From Streptomyces sp. NBC_01788 (GTDB lineage: Bacteria; Actinomycetota; Actinomycetes; Streptomycetales; Streptomycetaceae): 64,000 nt of DNA. Positions 25,938 to 36,244 of this stretch are shown here, in pieces. Position 1 is the stretch's first letter; each line of letters starts with the position of its first letter. The position numbers and the translations under genes were made by a program. Where the stretch lies: assembly GCF_035917575.1 (NCBI RefSeq), contig NZ_CP109090.1, positions 7,502,001-7,566,000 on the forward strand, written 5' to 3'. The notes beneath the pieces are model-generated. The model was not told the DNA's origin. It saw only the letters and a list, made by a program, of their open reading frames with translations, and did no database searches.

Positions 25938-26917
25938 CCGGTGGCGGACGCGTCGTCGTCCGTGCCGAGCGCGTCCCGCAGGAACCGCACGGCCTGGTCG
26001 ATGGCCGCCCGGGCGGCCTTGGAGTGGCTGAGCGAGTTGAGCATCATGAAGTCGTGCACCGTGCCGTCGTAGCGCACCGTGGTCACCGGGACGCCGGCGG
26101 CGCGGAGCTTGGCGGCGTACGCCTCGCCCTCGTCGCGCAGCACGTCGGCCTCGTCGACGAGCAGCAGGGCGGGCGGCAGTCCGGCGAGCTGCTCGCTGGT
26201 GGCCCGGTTGGGGGACGCGGTGATCTCCTCGCGCTGGTGCGGGTCCGTGGTGTAGGCGTCCCAGAACCACTCCATCAGCTTGCGGCTGAGGTAGTAGCCG
26301 TTGGCGAACTGGTCATAGGAGTCGGTGTCCATCGCTGCGTCCGTGACCGGGTAGTACATCGACTGGTGCACGAACCTGACGTCACCGCGCTCCTTGGCCA
26401 TCAGGGCGAGCGCCGCGGTCATGTTCCCGCCGACCGACTCGCCGGCCACCGCCAGCCGCCGGGCGTCCAGGCCCTTCGACTCTCCCTCCCGGGTGATCCA
26501 CTGCGCGGTCGCGTAGCCCTGCTCGATGGCCACGGGATAGCGCGCCTCCGGCGAGGGCGTGTACTCGACGAAGGCCACGGCGGTACGGGCGCCGACCGCC
26601 AGCTCGCGCACCAGCCGGTCGTGGGTGCCCGCGTTGCCCAGCACCCAGCCGCCGCCGTGCATGTACACCACGACGGGCAGCGTTCCGGTGACGCCCCGCG
26701 GCCTGACGAGGCGGACCCGTACGTCGCCCACGGAGGCCGGTACGGTGATCCACTCCTCGTCGACCGGCAGTTTGTCGACCGGCGCGGCCTGAAGGTCGTC
26801 GAGGACCTTGCGTGCTTCGGCGGGCTCCATCTCGTACAGGAAGGGGTGCTTCGAGGTCGCGTCGGCGAGTTCCTGCGCCGGACGCTCCAGGACGATCGTG
26901 CTGGACTGAGCGGCCAT
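25934..26917 (-). CDS. Alpha/beta-hydrolase, HSL-type esterase
   Basis: The 327 residues show the hormone-sensitive-lipase family pattern: oxyanion motif VVYMHGGGWVLGNAG, nucleophile elbow AVAGESVGGNM (Ser in GESVG), acid LLLVDEADVLRDEG and catalytic His YDGTVHDFMML. It should hydrolyse short-chain esters; the natural substrate is unknown. ATG 26917 has AAGGAG at 7 nt. It converges with and overlaps the phosphatase gene end. Confidence 0.9.
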   Translation of the reverse strand: MAAQSSTIVLERPAQELADATSKHPFLYEMEPAEARKVLDDLQAAPVDKLPVDEEWITVPASVGDVRVRLVRPRGVTGTLPVVVYMHGGGWVLGNAGTHDRLVRELAVGARTAVAFVEYTPSPEARYPVAIEQGYATAQWITREGESKGLDARRLAVAGESVGGNMTAALALMAKERGDVRFVHQSMYYPVTDAAMDTDSYDQFANGYYLSRKLMEWFWDAYTTDPHQREEITASPNRATSEQLAGLPPALLLVDEADVLRDEGEAYAAKLRAAGVPVTTVRYDGTVHDFMMLNSLSHSKAARAAIDQAVRFLRDALGTDDDASATG

Positions 26918-27327
26918 GGCGATGCTCCTTGGCGATGCTGAGAAGCGCATTCTGAGACGCGCGTGGCGAGACGCGCAGGGTGCCCGGCCGGCAAGCGCCG
27001 GTGCCACTGAACGCCCGGGCCCCGGGAAATGAGTCCTTGTCCAAGGTTCGAGGCCTTCGTTCAGGCCCTGCGAGCCGATGTGCCCATCGTAGGCGCACAT
27101 CCCGCGGCCATCGACTCGCGGCGAACGGGCGACGGCGACAGACGGGTTCGGAGCGGGTGGGTATGCGGCGGGGATATGCGCCAGGGCGCTGCCGCCGGCG
27201 TGCCGTGTGCTCGTGTGAGCCCTGTGCGCGCCCCCGTCCGGGAGGGAAGACTGCCTGCCGGCGGGCAGGGGACCGCGGCACTGCCCACCGCCTTCGTCCG
27301 GCGTCCCAGGAAGGCAGGTCGGTCGCT
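26918..27327. promoter_or_regulatory. Intergenic region with a GATGTGC/GCACATC dyad
   Basis: A 410-bp spacer between divergent genes without a convincing reading frame. GATGTGC (27077-27083) and GCACATC (27095-27101) are perfect inverted heptamers 11 bp apart and could be an operator for either gene. Promoter hexamers are not clear. Confidence 0.35.
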
Positions 27328-28047
27328 GTGCTGTTGCGTCTGCCCACGTCCGTGTCCGAAGCGCGGGAGTGTCTGGCGGAGGGAGCCGTGCCGATCGGCG
27401 GGGCAACCCTCGTCTGGGCCACCTGGCAGCGCGACGGATTCCCCGAACTGGCCATGTCCCTGCGCGAGTTGCCGGAGGCCAACGTCGTGGGGCGGCGGAC
27501 CGTGGGCGGCGCCGTGGTGCTGCACCGGATCGACGAGCGGGTTCCCGACGTACTGCGCCTGGCCGCCGCCACGGTGGGCACCGGGGCCGTGCGCCGGACG
27601 GCGACGGTCGGTGGCAACCTCGTCGGCAGTGCCCTGCGCTGCCTGCTGCCCGCCGCGCTCGTCCTGGACGCCCGGGCGACGGTGCTGGAGCCCGAAGGTG
27701 TCCGTGAGGCGGACCTGTCCGAGGTGGTGGCCAAGCGGCCCGTCCTGCTCAGCCTCCGCTGGCGCGAGCCGGTCGCCTGTGCCTACCGCAAGCTGGACGG
27801 CGAGGCGGGCGGACCTCCGCCCCTCGTGGTCGCCTCGGCGGTGCACGCCGAGGACGACGGCGATCGTCTGCGGGTCGCCGTCCGCGACGGCTACGACGTG
27901 CTCAGCGGAAGTGTCCCGCGCGCGGTCGACGCGGCGGAGGTCCTGAGCGGGCTGCGCGGGACGGCCCTCGGCGATCTGCCGGCCGCCGCGTGGGACGCCG
28001 TCCACTCGCAGGTCACCCGCCTTCTGGACGGCCTCGGCGCGCACTGA
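27328..28047 (+). CDS. FAD-binding subunit of molybdopterin dehydrogenase (stand-alone)
   Basis: The 239-residue protein resembles the medium, FAD-binding subunit (CoxM/XdhB) of xanthine-dehydrogenase-type enzymes: [18 protein letters not shown] (the GGT loop), [21 protein letters not shown] (second FAD loop) and a C-terminal CO-dehydrogenase flavoprotein domain. Such subunits normally act with an iron-sulfur subunit and a molybdenum subunit; neither is encoded here. It may work with partners elsewhere or have another flavin role. GTG 27328 is the likely start; the ribosome site is weak. Confidence 0.78.
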   Translation: MLLRLPTSVSEARECLAEGAVPIGGATLVWATWQRDGFPELAMSLRELPEANVVGRRTVGGAVVLHRIDERVPDVLRLAAATVGTGAVRRTATVGGNLVGSALRCLLPAALVLDARATVLEPEGVREADLSEVVAKRPVLLSLRWREPVACAYRKLDGEAGGPPPLVVASAVHAEDDGDRLRVAVRDGYDVLSGSVPRAVDAAEVLSGLRGTALGDLPAAAWDAVHSQVTRLLDGLGAH

Positions 28048-28175
28048 GTACGCGCCTCGACGAGGCGAGCCGCCGGCCCGTGCGACGTGCGGCATCGCAC
28101 GTTCCCGGGCGGGTCCATGCACGTCAGATACCCCCACCCCGTATGTGAAACCAGTGGTCGAGTTCTTGCTTCATG

Positions 28176-28224
28176 TACCCCCTAGGGGTATACATGGAAC
28201 TGCTGGATACCCCCCAGGGGTATC
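28176..28224 (+). promoter_or_regulatory. Two CsoR-type copper operators
   Basis: TACCCCCTAGGGGTA (28176-28190) and ATACCCC-CCA-GGGGTAT (28207-28223) are palindromic G/C-tract dyads, 31 bp apart, ending 26 bp before the copA start. They match the known CsoR operator type of Actinobacteria, where copper releases the repressor. No csoR gene is in the window. Confidence 0.85.
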
Positions 28225-28249
28225 TGAAAGGCAAGGAGGAGCCGATCAC

Positions 28250-30547
28250 ATGACCACCACCACGTCCGGTGCCGCCGAGGTCGCACTCGCCATCGGCGGC
28301 ATGACCTGCGCCTCGTGCGCGGCCCGTGTCGAGAAGAAGCTCAACCGCATGGACGGCGTCGAGGCGACCGTCAACTACGCCACCGGGAAGGCGAGAGTCA
28401 CCTTCCGCGAGGATGTCGCCGTGGCCGACCTGATCGCCACGGTCGAGGCCACCGGCTACACCGCGCGCGAACCCGAACGCGAGTCCGTCCGTGCCGAGCC
28501 CGACCGGGCCGGCCGCTCGGCGGGCTCGGCGCGTTCGGCGGGTTCGGTGGGGGAGGGCCCTGACGAACTCCGGCCGCTGCGGGAGAGGCTGACCACCGCG
28601 GTCGTGCTCGCCGTGCCGGTGATCGCGATGGCGATGATCCCGCCCCTCCAGTTCGAGTACTGGCAGTGGCTGTCCCTGACCCTGACGGCGCCCGTGGTGA
28701 CGTACGCCGCCTGGCCGTTCCACAAGGCCGCCTGGACCAACGCCCGGCACGGCGCGGCCACCATGGACACGCTGATCTCGGTCGGCACCTCCGCGGCGTT
28801 CCTGTGGTCGGTGTGGGCGCTGTTCCTCGGCACCGCCGGCATGCCCGGCATGACCCACCCCTTCGAGCTGACCATCGCCCGCGGCGACGGCGCGGGGAAC
28901 ATCTATCTGGAGGCCGCGGCCGGTGTGACCGCGTTCATCCTCGCCGGCCGCTACTTCGAGGCCCGGTCCCGGCGCAAGGCCGGTGCGGCGCTCAGGACCC
29001 TGCTGGAACTGGGTGCGAAGGAGGTCACCGTTCTCCGCGGCGCACACGAAGAACGCGTCCCCGTACAGGAGTTGAAGGTCGGCGACCGCTTCCTGGTCCG
29101 CCCCGGCGAGAAGATCGCCACCGACGGCACCGTCGTCGAGGGTGCCTCCGCCGTGGACGCCTCGATGCTCACCGGCGAGTCCGTCCCGGTCGAGGTCGCT
29201 GTCGGGGACGCCGTCACCGGCGCCACCCTGAACGCGGGCGGACGGCTGGTCGTCGAGGCCACCCGGGTCGGCTCGGACACCCAACTCGCCCGCATGGCCA
29301 AGCTGGTGGAGGACGCCCAGAACGGCAAGGCCGCCGCCCAGCGGCTCGCCGACAGGATCTCCGGGGTCTTCGTCCCCGTCGTCATCGCGCTGTCCCTGGC
29401 CACGCTCGGCTTCTGGCTCCTCGGCGGCGCCGGACCGACCGCCGCCTTCACCGCCGCTGTCGCCGTCCTGATCATCGCCTGCCCGTGCGCCCTGGGGCTC
29501 GCCACACCCACCGCCCTCATGGTCGGCACCGGACGCGGGGCCCAACTCGGCATCCTCATCAAGGGCCCCGAGGTCCTGGAGAGCACGCGCAAGGTCGACA
29601 CCGTCGTCCTGGACAAGACCGGCACCGTCACGACCGGCCGGATGACCCTGCTGGCCGTGCACCCGGCCGACGGCACCGACGAGACGGACGTCCTGCGGCT
29701 CGCCGGCGCCCTGGAGCACGCCTCCGAGCACCCGATCGCCCGGGCGGTCGCCACCGGAGCCGCGGACCGTGCGGGCACCCTGCCGGTCCCGGAGGACTTC
29801 GCCAACGTCGCCGGACTCGGGGTCCAGGGCGTCGTCGAGGGGCACGCCGTCCTCGTCGGGCGCGAGCGGTTGCTCGCCGAGTGGGCGATGTCCCTGCCGG
29901 ACGACCTGCGGCGCGCCAAGGAGGGCGCCGAGGCGGCCGGTCGTACGGTCGTCGCGGTCGCCTGGGACGGCGAGGCGCGTGCGGTCCTCGAAGTCGCCGA
30001 CGCCGTCAAGGAGTCCAGCCCCGAGGCCGTACGCCGGCTGCGTGACCTGGGCCTGACGCCCATGCTGCTCACCGGCGACAACCGGGCCGTCGCCGAGGCC
30101 GTCGCGGCCGAGACGGGCATCGCACCCGAGCACGTCATCGCCGAAGTCCTGCCGCAGGACAAGGTCGACGTCGTCAAGCGCCTCCAGGGCGAGGGCCGTT
30201 CGGTCGCCATGGTCGGCGACGGCGTCAACGACGCGGCGGCACTCGCCCAGGCCGATCTGGGACTGGCGATGGGAACCGGCACGGACGCCGCGATCGAGGC
30301 CGGCGACCTGACCCTGGTCCGCGGGGACCTCCGGGCCGCGGCCGACGCCATACGGCTCGCCCGCAGGACGCTGGGCATCATCCGCTCCAACCTGTTCTGG
30401 GCCTTCGCCTACAACGTCGCCGCGCTTCCGCTGGCCGCGGCCGGACTGCTCAACCCGATGATCGCGGGCGCCGCGATGGCCTTCTCCTCGGTCTTCGTGG
30501 TCGGCAACAGCCTGCGCCTGCGCCGCTTCCGGGCCATCGGCCACTGA
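28250..30547 (+). CDS. copA: Copper-exporting P1B-type ATPase
   Basis: The 765-residue protein has an N-terminal heavy-metal domain ([16 protein letters not shown]), eight predicted membrane helices, the metal motif [12 protein letters not shown] (CPC), the phosphorylation site VLDKTGT and the hinge [15 protein letters not shown] plus one HMA domain identifies a Cu(I) exporter. ATG 28250 follows AAGGAGGAG. Two CsoR-type operators lie directly upstream, so copper induction is expected. No copZ chaperone gene is adjacent. Confidence 0.95.
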   Translation: MTTTTSGAAEVALAIGGMTCASCAARVEKKLNRMDGVEATVNYATGKARVTFREDVAVADLIATVEATGYTAREPERESVRAEPDRAGRSAGSARSAGSVGEGPDELRPLRERLTTAVVLAVPVIAMAMIPPLQFEYWQWLSLTLTAPVVTYAAWPFHKAAWTNARHGAATMDTLISVGTSAAFLWSVWALFLGTAGMPGMTHPFELTIARGDGAGNIYLEAAAGVTAFILAGRYFEARSRRKAGAALRTLLELGAKEVTVLRGAHEERVPVQELKVGDRFLVRPGEKIATDGTVVEGASAVDASMLTGESVPVEVAVGDAVTGATLNAGGRLVVEATRVGSDTQLARMAKLVEDAQNGKAAAQRLADRISGVFVPVVIALSLATLGFWLLGGAGPTAAFTAAVAVLIIACPCALGLATPTALMVGTGRGAQLGILIKGPEVLESTRKVDTVVLDKTGTVTTGRMTLLAVHPADGTDETDVLRLAGALEHASEHPIARAVATGAADRAGTLPVPEDFANVAGLGVQGVVEGHAVLVGRERLLAEWAMSLPDDLRRAKEGAEAAGRTVVAVAWDGEARAVLEVADAVKESSPEAVRRLRDLGLTPMLLTGDNRAVAEAVAAETGIAPEHVIAEVLPQDKVDVVKRLQGEGRSVAMVGDGVNDAAALAQADLGLAMGTGTDAAIEAGDLTLVRGDLRAAADAIRLARRTLGIIRSNLFWAFAYNVAALPLAAAGLLNPMIAGAAMAFSSVFVVGNSLRLRRFRAIGH

Positions 30548-30570
30548 CCCCGGTGGGCATCGCGGCAGGA

Positions 30571-30599
30571 CGCCCGCCTTCCACCGGGGACGGCGGGCG
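30571..30599. terminator. Hairpin between copA and aminotransferase genes
   Basis: CGCCCGCC (30571-30578) pairs with GGCGGGCG (30592-30599) across a 13-nt loop, between two converging genes. Confidence 0.55.
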
Positions 30600-30607
30600 C
30601 CCTCGGC

Positions 30608-31903
30608 TCAGCCCTCCTGGATCGAAGAACCGGAGCCGCGAGCCGGGGAGGACTCCCGCCCGAGGCCGGCGACCGCGCGGCCCATGCGCGTCAGCGCCTC
30701 ACGCAGGATCGTCGGTGAGGTCGCGAAGTTGAGGCGTACGCAGCCCGCGCCGCCGCTGCCGAAGACGTGTCCGGAGCTGAGGGCGACACGGGCTTCGTCC
30801 AGGAACAGCCGCGCCGGTCCGGCGAGGTCGCTCACGACGCCGGGACCGTCGGTGGGACGGTCGTCGTGCAGCCCGAGGCCGGTGCAGTCCAGCCAGGCCA
30901 GGTAGGTGCCCTGCGGCGGGACGTACCCCACGTCCGGGAGGTGTTCCTTCACCAGTTCGCCCAGCAGGCTCCGGTTGGCGTCGAGCCCGAGCAGCAGCTC
31001 GTCGAGCCAGTCGGCGCCGTCGCGGAACGCCGCCGTATGGGCAAGGATGCCCAGGTGGCTGGGGCCGTGGCCGACCTCTTCTGGCATCCGGCGCAGGTCG
31101 TCCGCGGACTCGGTGCCTGCGACGGCCACGGCGGCCTTGAGACCGGCCAGGTTCCACGCCTTGGACGCGGAGGTCAGGGCGAAACCGTTCTCCGCGCCGG
31201 GGACGCTGAGGAAGGGCGTGAAGACGGCGCCGGGCAGCACCAGCGGGGCGTGGATCTCGTCGGAGACCACCCGGACACCGTGTCTGCGGGCGAGCGCGGC
31301 GACCGCCTCGAGTTCCGCGCGGGTGTGGACGACACCGGTCGGGTTGTGCGGGTTGCTCATCAGGAACGCGGCGCGGCGGCCGCGGCGCCTCGCGCGTAGG
31401 AAGGCGTCCTCGAGGGCGGCGAGGTCCATCCGCAGGTCGGGGCCGAGGCGGGCCTCGACGACCTCCCGGCCGTCGTGCGCGACGAACGCGTAGAACGGGG
31501 GATAGACGGGCGAGCAGACGACGACCGCGTCGCCGGGTCCTGTGATGAGGCGGAGCACCTCGACGACGCCCAGCATCACGTCGGGCACGAGCGCCGTGTT
31601 CTCCACGCGCAGGCCGTCCCACCCCCACCGCGTGGCGGCGAAGGCGGCGAGGGCCTCGGCGTAGGCGGTGCCGTGGGGGTATCCGGTGTCCCCCAGCGCC
31701 ACGGCCCGGTGCAGGACGTCGGCGACGGCGGGCGCCAGGGGGACGTCCATCTCCGCCACCCACAGCGGCAGGACGTCCTCCGGATGCGTGCGCCACTTCA
31801 GGCTGGAGCGCTGCCGCAACCGCTCCAGGGACAGCTGGACGAGCGGATCGGTACGGCCGCCGTCCCCGGGTTCGGCGGGTGCCTGGTGGGTGGACTCGCT
31901 CAT
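30608..31903 (-). CDS. MalY/PatB-type PLP aminotransferase or C-S lyase
   Basis: This 431-residue fold-type I PLP enzyme has [40 protein letters not shown] and the PLP lysine block [13 protein letters not shown], followed by VRLNFATS with the carboxylate Arg. These match the MalY/PatB group (cystathionine beta-lyase and aminotransferase). It could supply homocysteine or act on other C-S bonds. It is not a clear EgtE, which belongs to the class V (NifS-like) group. No operon partner is seen. Confidence 0.88.
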   Translation of the reverse strand: MSESTHQAPAEPGDGGRTDPLVQLSLERLRQRSSLKWRTHPEDVLPLWVAEMDVPLAPAVADVLHRAVALGDTGYPHGTAYAEALAAFAATRWGWDGLRVENTALVPDVMLGVVEVLRLITGPGDAVVVCSPVYPPFYAFVAHDGREVVEARLGPDLRMDLAALEDAFLRARRRGRRAAFLMSNPHNPTGVVHTRAELEAVAALARRHGVRVVSDEIHAPLVLPGAVFTPFLSVPGAENGFALTSASKAWNLAGLKAAVAVAGTESADDLRRMPEEVGHGPSHLGILAHTAAFRDGADWLDELLLGLDANRSLLGELVKEHLPDVGYVPPQGTYLAWLDCTGLGLHDDRPTDGPGVVSDLAGPARLFLDEARVALSSGHVFGSGGAGCVRLNFATSPTILREALTRMGRAVAGLGRESSPARGSGSSIQEG

Positions 31904-31989
31904 GCGGTGCTCCCCTCGCCCGGCGGGCCGGGCCTCGGCGCTGCGATGTGGTCGTCTCGCTGGACGGTACCCCGGTCCCCGCGTGCCGG

Positions 31990-32118
31990 TCAGGAGGCCA
32001 CCGAGGGGCCGGCGACCGCCGGAGGCCGGTCCGGATCGCGGGCCCGCTCCAGCGCCCAGCGGGAAAGGAGCGCTACGGCCTCCGGGTGATTGAGGAGCAG
32101 CGCCGCACCCTCGCTCAC
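31990..32118 (-). CDS. Possible 42-aa protein coupled to the acyl-CoA dehydrogenase
   Basis: A GTG at 32118-32116 overlaps the TGA of the dehydrogenase gene (GTGA), the arrangement used throughout this genome for coupled genes. The frame encodes 42 residues with an amphipathic helix ([15 protein letters not shown]) and a disordered tail. No family is recognised. Overlap geometry and GC-rich third positions are the only support. Confidence 0.4.
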   Translation of the reverse strand: MSEGAALLLNHPEAVALLSRWALERARDPDRPPAVAGPSVAS

Positions 32119-33305
32119 CGGAACGCCGACTGACCCGTGACCGCCTGGCCGACCACCAGGGTGTGCATCTCTACGGTGCCCTCGTAGGTCAGTACGGACT
32201 CCAGGTTGTTCATGTGCCGGATGACCGGGTATTCCAGCGAGATGCCGTTCGCCCCGAGGACCGTGCGGGCGGTGCGGCAGATGTCCAGCGCCTCGCGGAC
32301 GTTGTTCAGCTTGCCGAGGCTCACCTGCTCGGGCCGCAGCGTGCCCGCGTCCTTGCGACGGCCCAGATGCAGCGCCAGCAGCACGCCCTTGGTGTACTCC
32401 AGGTACATGTCGGCCAGCTTCTGCTGGGTGAGCTGGAACGCCCCGATCGGCTTGCCGAACTGCGTCCGCTCCATCGCGTAGGACTGGGCGGCGTACAGCG
32501 AGGACCGGGCCGCGCCCATCGCTCCCCAGACGATGCCGTAGCGGGCCTCGTTGAGGCAGCTCAGCGGGCCCTTCAGACCGCGGACCCCGGGGAGCACGGC
32601 GTCCGCGGGAAGGCGTACCCCGTCCAGGACCAGCTCGCTGGTGACCGAGGCGCGCAGGGACAGCTTGTGCCTGATCTCCGGGGCCGAGAAGCCCGGGGTG
32701 CCGGTGGGCACCACGAAGCCGCGCACCCCCTCGTCGGTCCGGGCCCAGACCACGGCCACGTCGGCGACGCTGCCGTTGGTGATCCACATCTTGCGGCCGT
32801 CGAGGATCCAGTCGTCACCGTCGCGCCGCGCCCGGGTGCGCATGCTACCGGGGTCGGAGCCGATGTCGGGCTCGGTCAGGCCGAAGCAGCCGATCGCCTC
32901 ACCGGCGGCCATGGACGGCAGCCACTGCCGCTTCTGCTCCTCGGTGCCCCACTTCCAGATCGCGAACATCGCCAGCGAGCCCTGCACGGAGACCAGCGAG
33001 CGGATGCCGGAGTCGGAGGCCTCCAGTTCGAGGCAGGCCACGCCGTACTCGGTGGCCGACATGCCGGCGCAGCCGTAGCCCTCCAGGTGCATGCCGAGCA
33101 CGCCCAGCGCGCCGAGTTCCTTGGCCAGGCCGCGGATGTCGGGAACGGTGCCCTGCTCGAACCAGTCCGCCACGAAGGGGTCGACGCGCTGCCCGCAGAG
33201 CCGGCGCACCGAGGCAGCGACCGCCTTCTCCTCCGGGGTGAGCAGGTCGTGCAGTCCGGCGGGGTCGCGGGGGTCGAGCAGGGGCAGCTTGGCCGGTGCG
33301 TTCAT
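32115..33305 (-). CDS. Glutaryl-CoA dehydrogenase-like acyl-CoA dehydrogenase
   Basis: The 396-residue enzyme has [20 protein letters not shown] and [18 protein letters not shown] (FAD binding), [22 protein letters not shown], and the catalytic base in [11 protein letters not shown]. The overall pattern is that of GcdH, which makes crotonyl-CoA from glutaryl-CoA in lysine and aromatic breakdown. Start ATG 33305 overlaps the CoA-transferase stop (ATGA), so the two form an operon that would activate and oxidise a dicarboxylic acid. Confidence 0.9.
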   Translation of the reverse strand: MNAPAKLPLLDPRDPAGLHDLLTPEEKAVAASVRRLCGQRVDPFVADWFEQGTVPDIRGLAKELGALGVLGMHLEGYGCAGMSATEYGVACLELEASDSGIRSLVSVQGSLAMFAIWKWGTEEQKRQWLPSMAAGEAIGCFGLTEPDIGSDPGSMRTRARRDGDDWILDGRKMWITNGSVADVAVVWARTDEGVRGFVVPTGTPGFSAPEIRHKLSLRASVTSELVLDGVRLPADAVLPGVRGLKGPLSCLNEARYGIVWGAMGAARSSLYAAQSYAMERTQFGKPIGAFQLTQQKLADMYLEYTKGVLLALHLGRRKDAGTLRPEQVSLGKLNNVREALDICRTARTVLGANGISLEYPVIRHMNNLESVLTYEGTVEMHTLVVGQAVTGQSAFR

Positions 33306-34486
33306 GCGGTCTTCTCCTCTGGCGGTTCGGTGGGTTCCGGGCCGGTGAGCCAGCGGCGTACGTCGTCGCTGTGCTCGCCGAGACGGGGCGGCGGCCGGTA
33401 GCCGGTGACCGGGGTGGCCGAGTACGTGACGGGGTGCCGGATCTGGGGCGGGGACGACGGGCCGACCCGGACGGTCGGTTCGAGGCCGAGCGACTCGGCC
33501 AGGGCGATGCCGTCGGCGACGCTGCCGACCCGTCCGGCCGGAACACCCGCCGCGGTGAACCGTCCGATCCAGGTCTCGACCCTGTCGCGCGCGAGGTGTT
33601 CCTCCAGGGCCCGGACGAGTGCGTGGCGGTTGCGCACCCGGGCCGGATTGACCGCGAAGCGTTCGTCGTCGGCCAGCTCCGGCGCGTCCAGCACCTCGGT
33701 CAGCCGGCGGAACTGCCCGTCGTTCCCGCACGCCATGGCGAGCAGGCCGTCCGCGCAGCGCAGCGTCTCGTACGGCGCGATGGACGGGTGCGCGTTGCCC
33801 ATCCGGCCCGGCGCCCGGCCGGTGGTCAGATACGCCGAGGCCTGGTTCGCCAGCGAACCCAGCAGGCTGGACAGGAGATTGACCTCCACCCGCTGGCCCC
33901 GGCCGCTTTGCTCGCGGGCCCGCAGCGCCACCAGGATGCCGATGGTCGCGTCCTTGGCGGTCAGTACGTCGACCAGGGCCACGCCGACCTTCTGCGGGTC
34001 GCCGCCCGGGTCGCCTGTGATGCTCATCAGACCGCCGAGTGCCTGGACGAGGAAGTCGTAGCCCGCCAGCGCCGCGCCGCCGTGGCGGCCGAAGCCGGTC
34101 ACCGAGCAGTACACGACGCCCGGGTTGGCGCGGCGGACGGAGTCGTAGTCGAGTCCTCGTGCGGCGAGCGCCCCGTCCTTGAAGTTCTCCACCAGGACGT
34201 CGGCCCGCTCGGCCAGCGTCCTCGCCAGCCGGAGGTCCTCGGGGTCGGACAGGTCGAGGGTCACCGACCGCTTCGAGCGGTTGGCGCACTCGAAGTAGCT
34301 GCTGGAACCGTCGGTCCACGGCGGGCCCCAGGCACGGGTGTCGTCGCCGGAGCCCGGGCGCTCCACCTTGATGACGGTGGCCCCCAGATCCGCCAGCATC
34401 ACCGAGGCCAGCGGGCCTGCCAGGACGCGGCTGAAGTCGGCGACGACCAGGCCGTGGAGCGGTGCCTCGGGCGGATCGACGGGCAT
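33302..34486 (-). CDS. CaiB/BaiF type III CoA-transferase
   Basis: The 394 residues begin with LHGLVVADFSRVLAGPLASVML, then VIKVERPGSGDDTR, and carry the catalytic aspartate in GYDFLVQALGG, all hallmarks of family III. Next to a glutaryl-CoA dehydrogenase the likely job is CoA transfer to glutarate (succinyl-CoA:glutarate type). ATG 34486 follows GGAGAGAGG. It is the first gene of the unit and divergent from the PucR-type regulator. Confidence 0.88.
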   Translation of the reverse strand: MPVDPPEAPLHGLVVADFSRVLAGPLASVMLADLGATVIKVERPGSGDDTRAWGPPWTDGSSSYFECANRSKRSVTLDLSDPEDLRLARTLAERADVLVENFKDGALAARGLDYDSVRRANPGVVYCSVTGFGRHGGAALAGYDFLVQALGGLMSITGDPGGDPQKVGVALVDVLTAKDATIGILVALRAREQSGRGQRVEVNLLSSLLGSLANQASAYLTTGRAPGRMGNAHPSIAPYETLRCADGLLAMACGNDGQFRRLTEVLDAPELADDERFAVNPARVRNRHALVRALEEHLARDRVETWIGRFTAAGVPAGRVGSVADGIALAESLGLEPTVRVGPSSPPQIRHPVTYSATPVTGYRPPPRLGEHSDDVRRWLTGPEPTEPPEEKTA

Positions 34487-34625
34487 GACCTCTCTCCATT
34501 CGCTCGGGACGGGACGACCGTACGGAGACGGCGCGGATCCCTCACTGGATAAAATGCACCACGCAGGACCCGCATTGGACGGATCGCACAGGAGCACTCG
34601 TGAGGTTTCCCGCGCAGGAGCACGC

Positions 34626-36089
34626 GTGACGGTTCCGACGGTGGCCTCCCTGTGCCGGGCCCTCGGTACGGATCTCGCGCCGGCCGAGGGGTTCGCCGCC
34701 TCGGCGCGCGAGGTGTCCGCCGTGCACATCAGCGAACTGGCCGACCCGACCGGCTATCTGAACGGCGGGGAGCTGCTGCTGACGACGGGCCTGTCCCTGC
34801 CCCGGAACAAGCTCGGCTGCGAACGCTACGTGGGCCGCCTGGTGGCGGCGGAGCTGACCGCGCTGGCCCTCGGCCTCGGTCCGGTGCACACCGAGGTGCC
34901 CGCGCCGCTCCTGGCGGCCTGCCGCAAGCTCGGGCTGTGCCTGCTCACGGTCCCGCCGCCCACGCCGTTCCTGCGCATCACGAAGGCCTACTGGGCCGCC
35001 GTCTCCCGCACGGCCGAGCAGCACCTCAAGGACGTCCTGGCGACCCAGCGGGCGCTCGTCGACGCGGCCGCCTCCGCCGACCCGGTCGCCACGGTCCTGC
35101 GCACCCTCGGCCGGTCGCTGGACGCCTGGGCGGCGGCGTACACACCGGCCGGCGAGGTCGACCAGGTGTTCCCCGCCGGAGCCGCCGAGCAGGCAGAGCG
35201 GGTACGCGCGGAGATCGTCCGGCTGGAGGGCGCCGGAGCGCACTCCGCCGCCTCGTTCGCGACCGGCTCGGGCGCGGTGATCGTCTTCCCGCTGGCCGTG
35301 CGGGAGCGCGCCGCGGGCTTCCTCGCGGTCGGCACCTCCACGCCGCTGGACCCCACCAGGCGCAGAGCCGTGCTGACGGCGTCGGCGTTGCTGAGCCTGG
35401 ACGCGGTCCGCGGCGCGCGCGCCGCGTCCGTGGCCGACGAGGGGCAGCGCTGCGTCGGACTGCTGGTCGACCTCGGGCACGCGGACGCCGCGCGCAGGCT
35501 CGCGGGCGCGGTACGGGCACCGGGCCCGCCGGACCACGTACGTCTCCTGACGATGAGGGGCCGGGCGAGCGACATCCTCGTCGGAGTGGCCCGCCGCTGG
35601 TGCCCGGAGACGGTCGCCGTCCGGACGGACGAGGGAGCGGCCTGGTTCCTGGTCCCCGCGGACCATCCCCCGACCGCCTGCCTGGAGGACGCGCTACGGC
35701 GGGCGGACGCCGACGCCGCGGCCGTCCTGACGGAGACGGTCCCGGTCGGACAGGTGCCATCCGTCCGCGCGGTCGCCGCCGCGACGCTGGCGGACCTCGC
35801 CCCGGGCACCCGGCTGCTCGCCCGCCCGTCCGCGGGACCGCACGACGGCGACACGACCGCGCGACTCGCCGCCGCCTGCGACGGGCTGAGCGACGTCCTG
35901 CGCCAGGCCCTCGTCGGCTACCTGCGCCATCACGGCCAGTGGGAGGCGGCCTCCCGCGCGCTCGGCGTCCACCGCAACACGCTCCGGCACCGCGTCGCGC
36001 GCTGCCGGACGCTGCTCGGCGTGGACCTCACCGACCCGGACGTCACCGCGGAACTCTGGCTGCTGCTGCGCCGCCGGGGCATGGCGTAG
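34626..36089 (+). CDS. PucR-family regulator
   Basis: The 487-residue protein has an N-terminal PucR-type sensing domain (VTVPTVASLCRALGTDLAPAEG, LNGGELLLTTGLSLP), a central GGDEF-like region and a C-terminal HTH (YLRHHGQWEAASRALGVHRNTLRHRV). Such regulators control breakdown of purines or organic acids. GTG 34626 has AGGAG 5 nt upstream; ATG 34554 is in frame but has no ribosome site. Being divergent, it is the best candidate controller of the glutaryl-CoA operon. Confidence 0.88.
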   Translation: MTVPTVASLCRALGTDLAPAEGFAASAREVSAVHISELADPTGYLNGGELLLTTGLSLPRNKLGCERYVGRLVAAELTALALGLGPVHTEVPAPLLAACRKLGLCLLTVPPPTPFLRITKAYWAAVSRTAEQHLKDVLATQRALVDAAASADPVATVLRTLGRSLDAWAAAYTPAGEVDQVFPAGAAEQAERVRAEIVRLEGAGAHSAASFATGSGAVIVFPLAVRERAAGFLAVGTSTPLDPTRRRAVLTASALLSLDAVRGARAASVADEGQRCVGLLVDLGHADAARRLAGAVRAPGPPDHVRLLTMRGRASDILVGVARRWCPETVAVRTDEGAAWFLVPADHPPTACLEDALRRADADAAAVLTETVPVGQVPSVRAVAAATLADLAPGTRLLARPSAGPHDGDTTARLAAACDGLSDVLRQALVGYLRHHGQWEAASRALGVHRNTLRHRVARCRTLLGVDLTDPDVTAELWLLLRRRGMA

Positions 36090-36244
36090 GGGACGGAGGG
36101 GCGTGCAGCGCGCGGCAGTCCGGCGCCGGGGCCGCCCTTGTTCGTGAAAACCACCGGCGGAAACGCGAACTGGCGTGCGCAGAAGGGCTTTCGGAACGTA
36201 GTTTGTCGTCGGACAACCCGCGCGACGGAGAACGGACGGTACCC

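Noticed and set aside
28127..28144. A third CsoR operator upstream of copA.
   Set aside because: Only the left half (ATACCCC) fits; the right half reads CCCCGTAT instead of GGGGTAT, so symmetry is lost.
30608..31903. The PLP enzyme as the missing EgtE.
   Set aside because: Its motifs are those of the MalY/PatB aminotransferase group, not the class V lyases to which EgtE belongs, and it is 23 kb from the operon.
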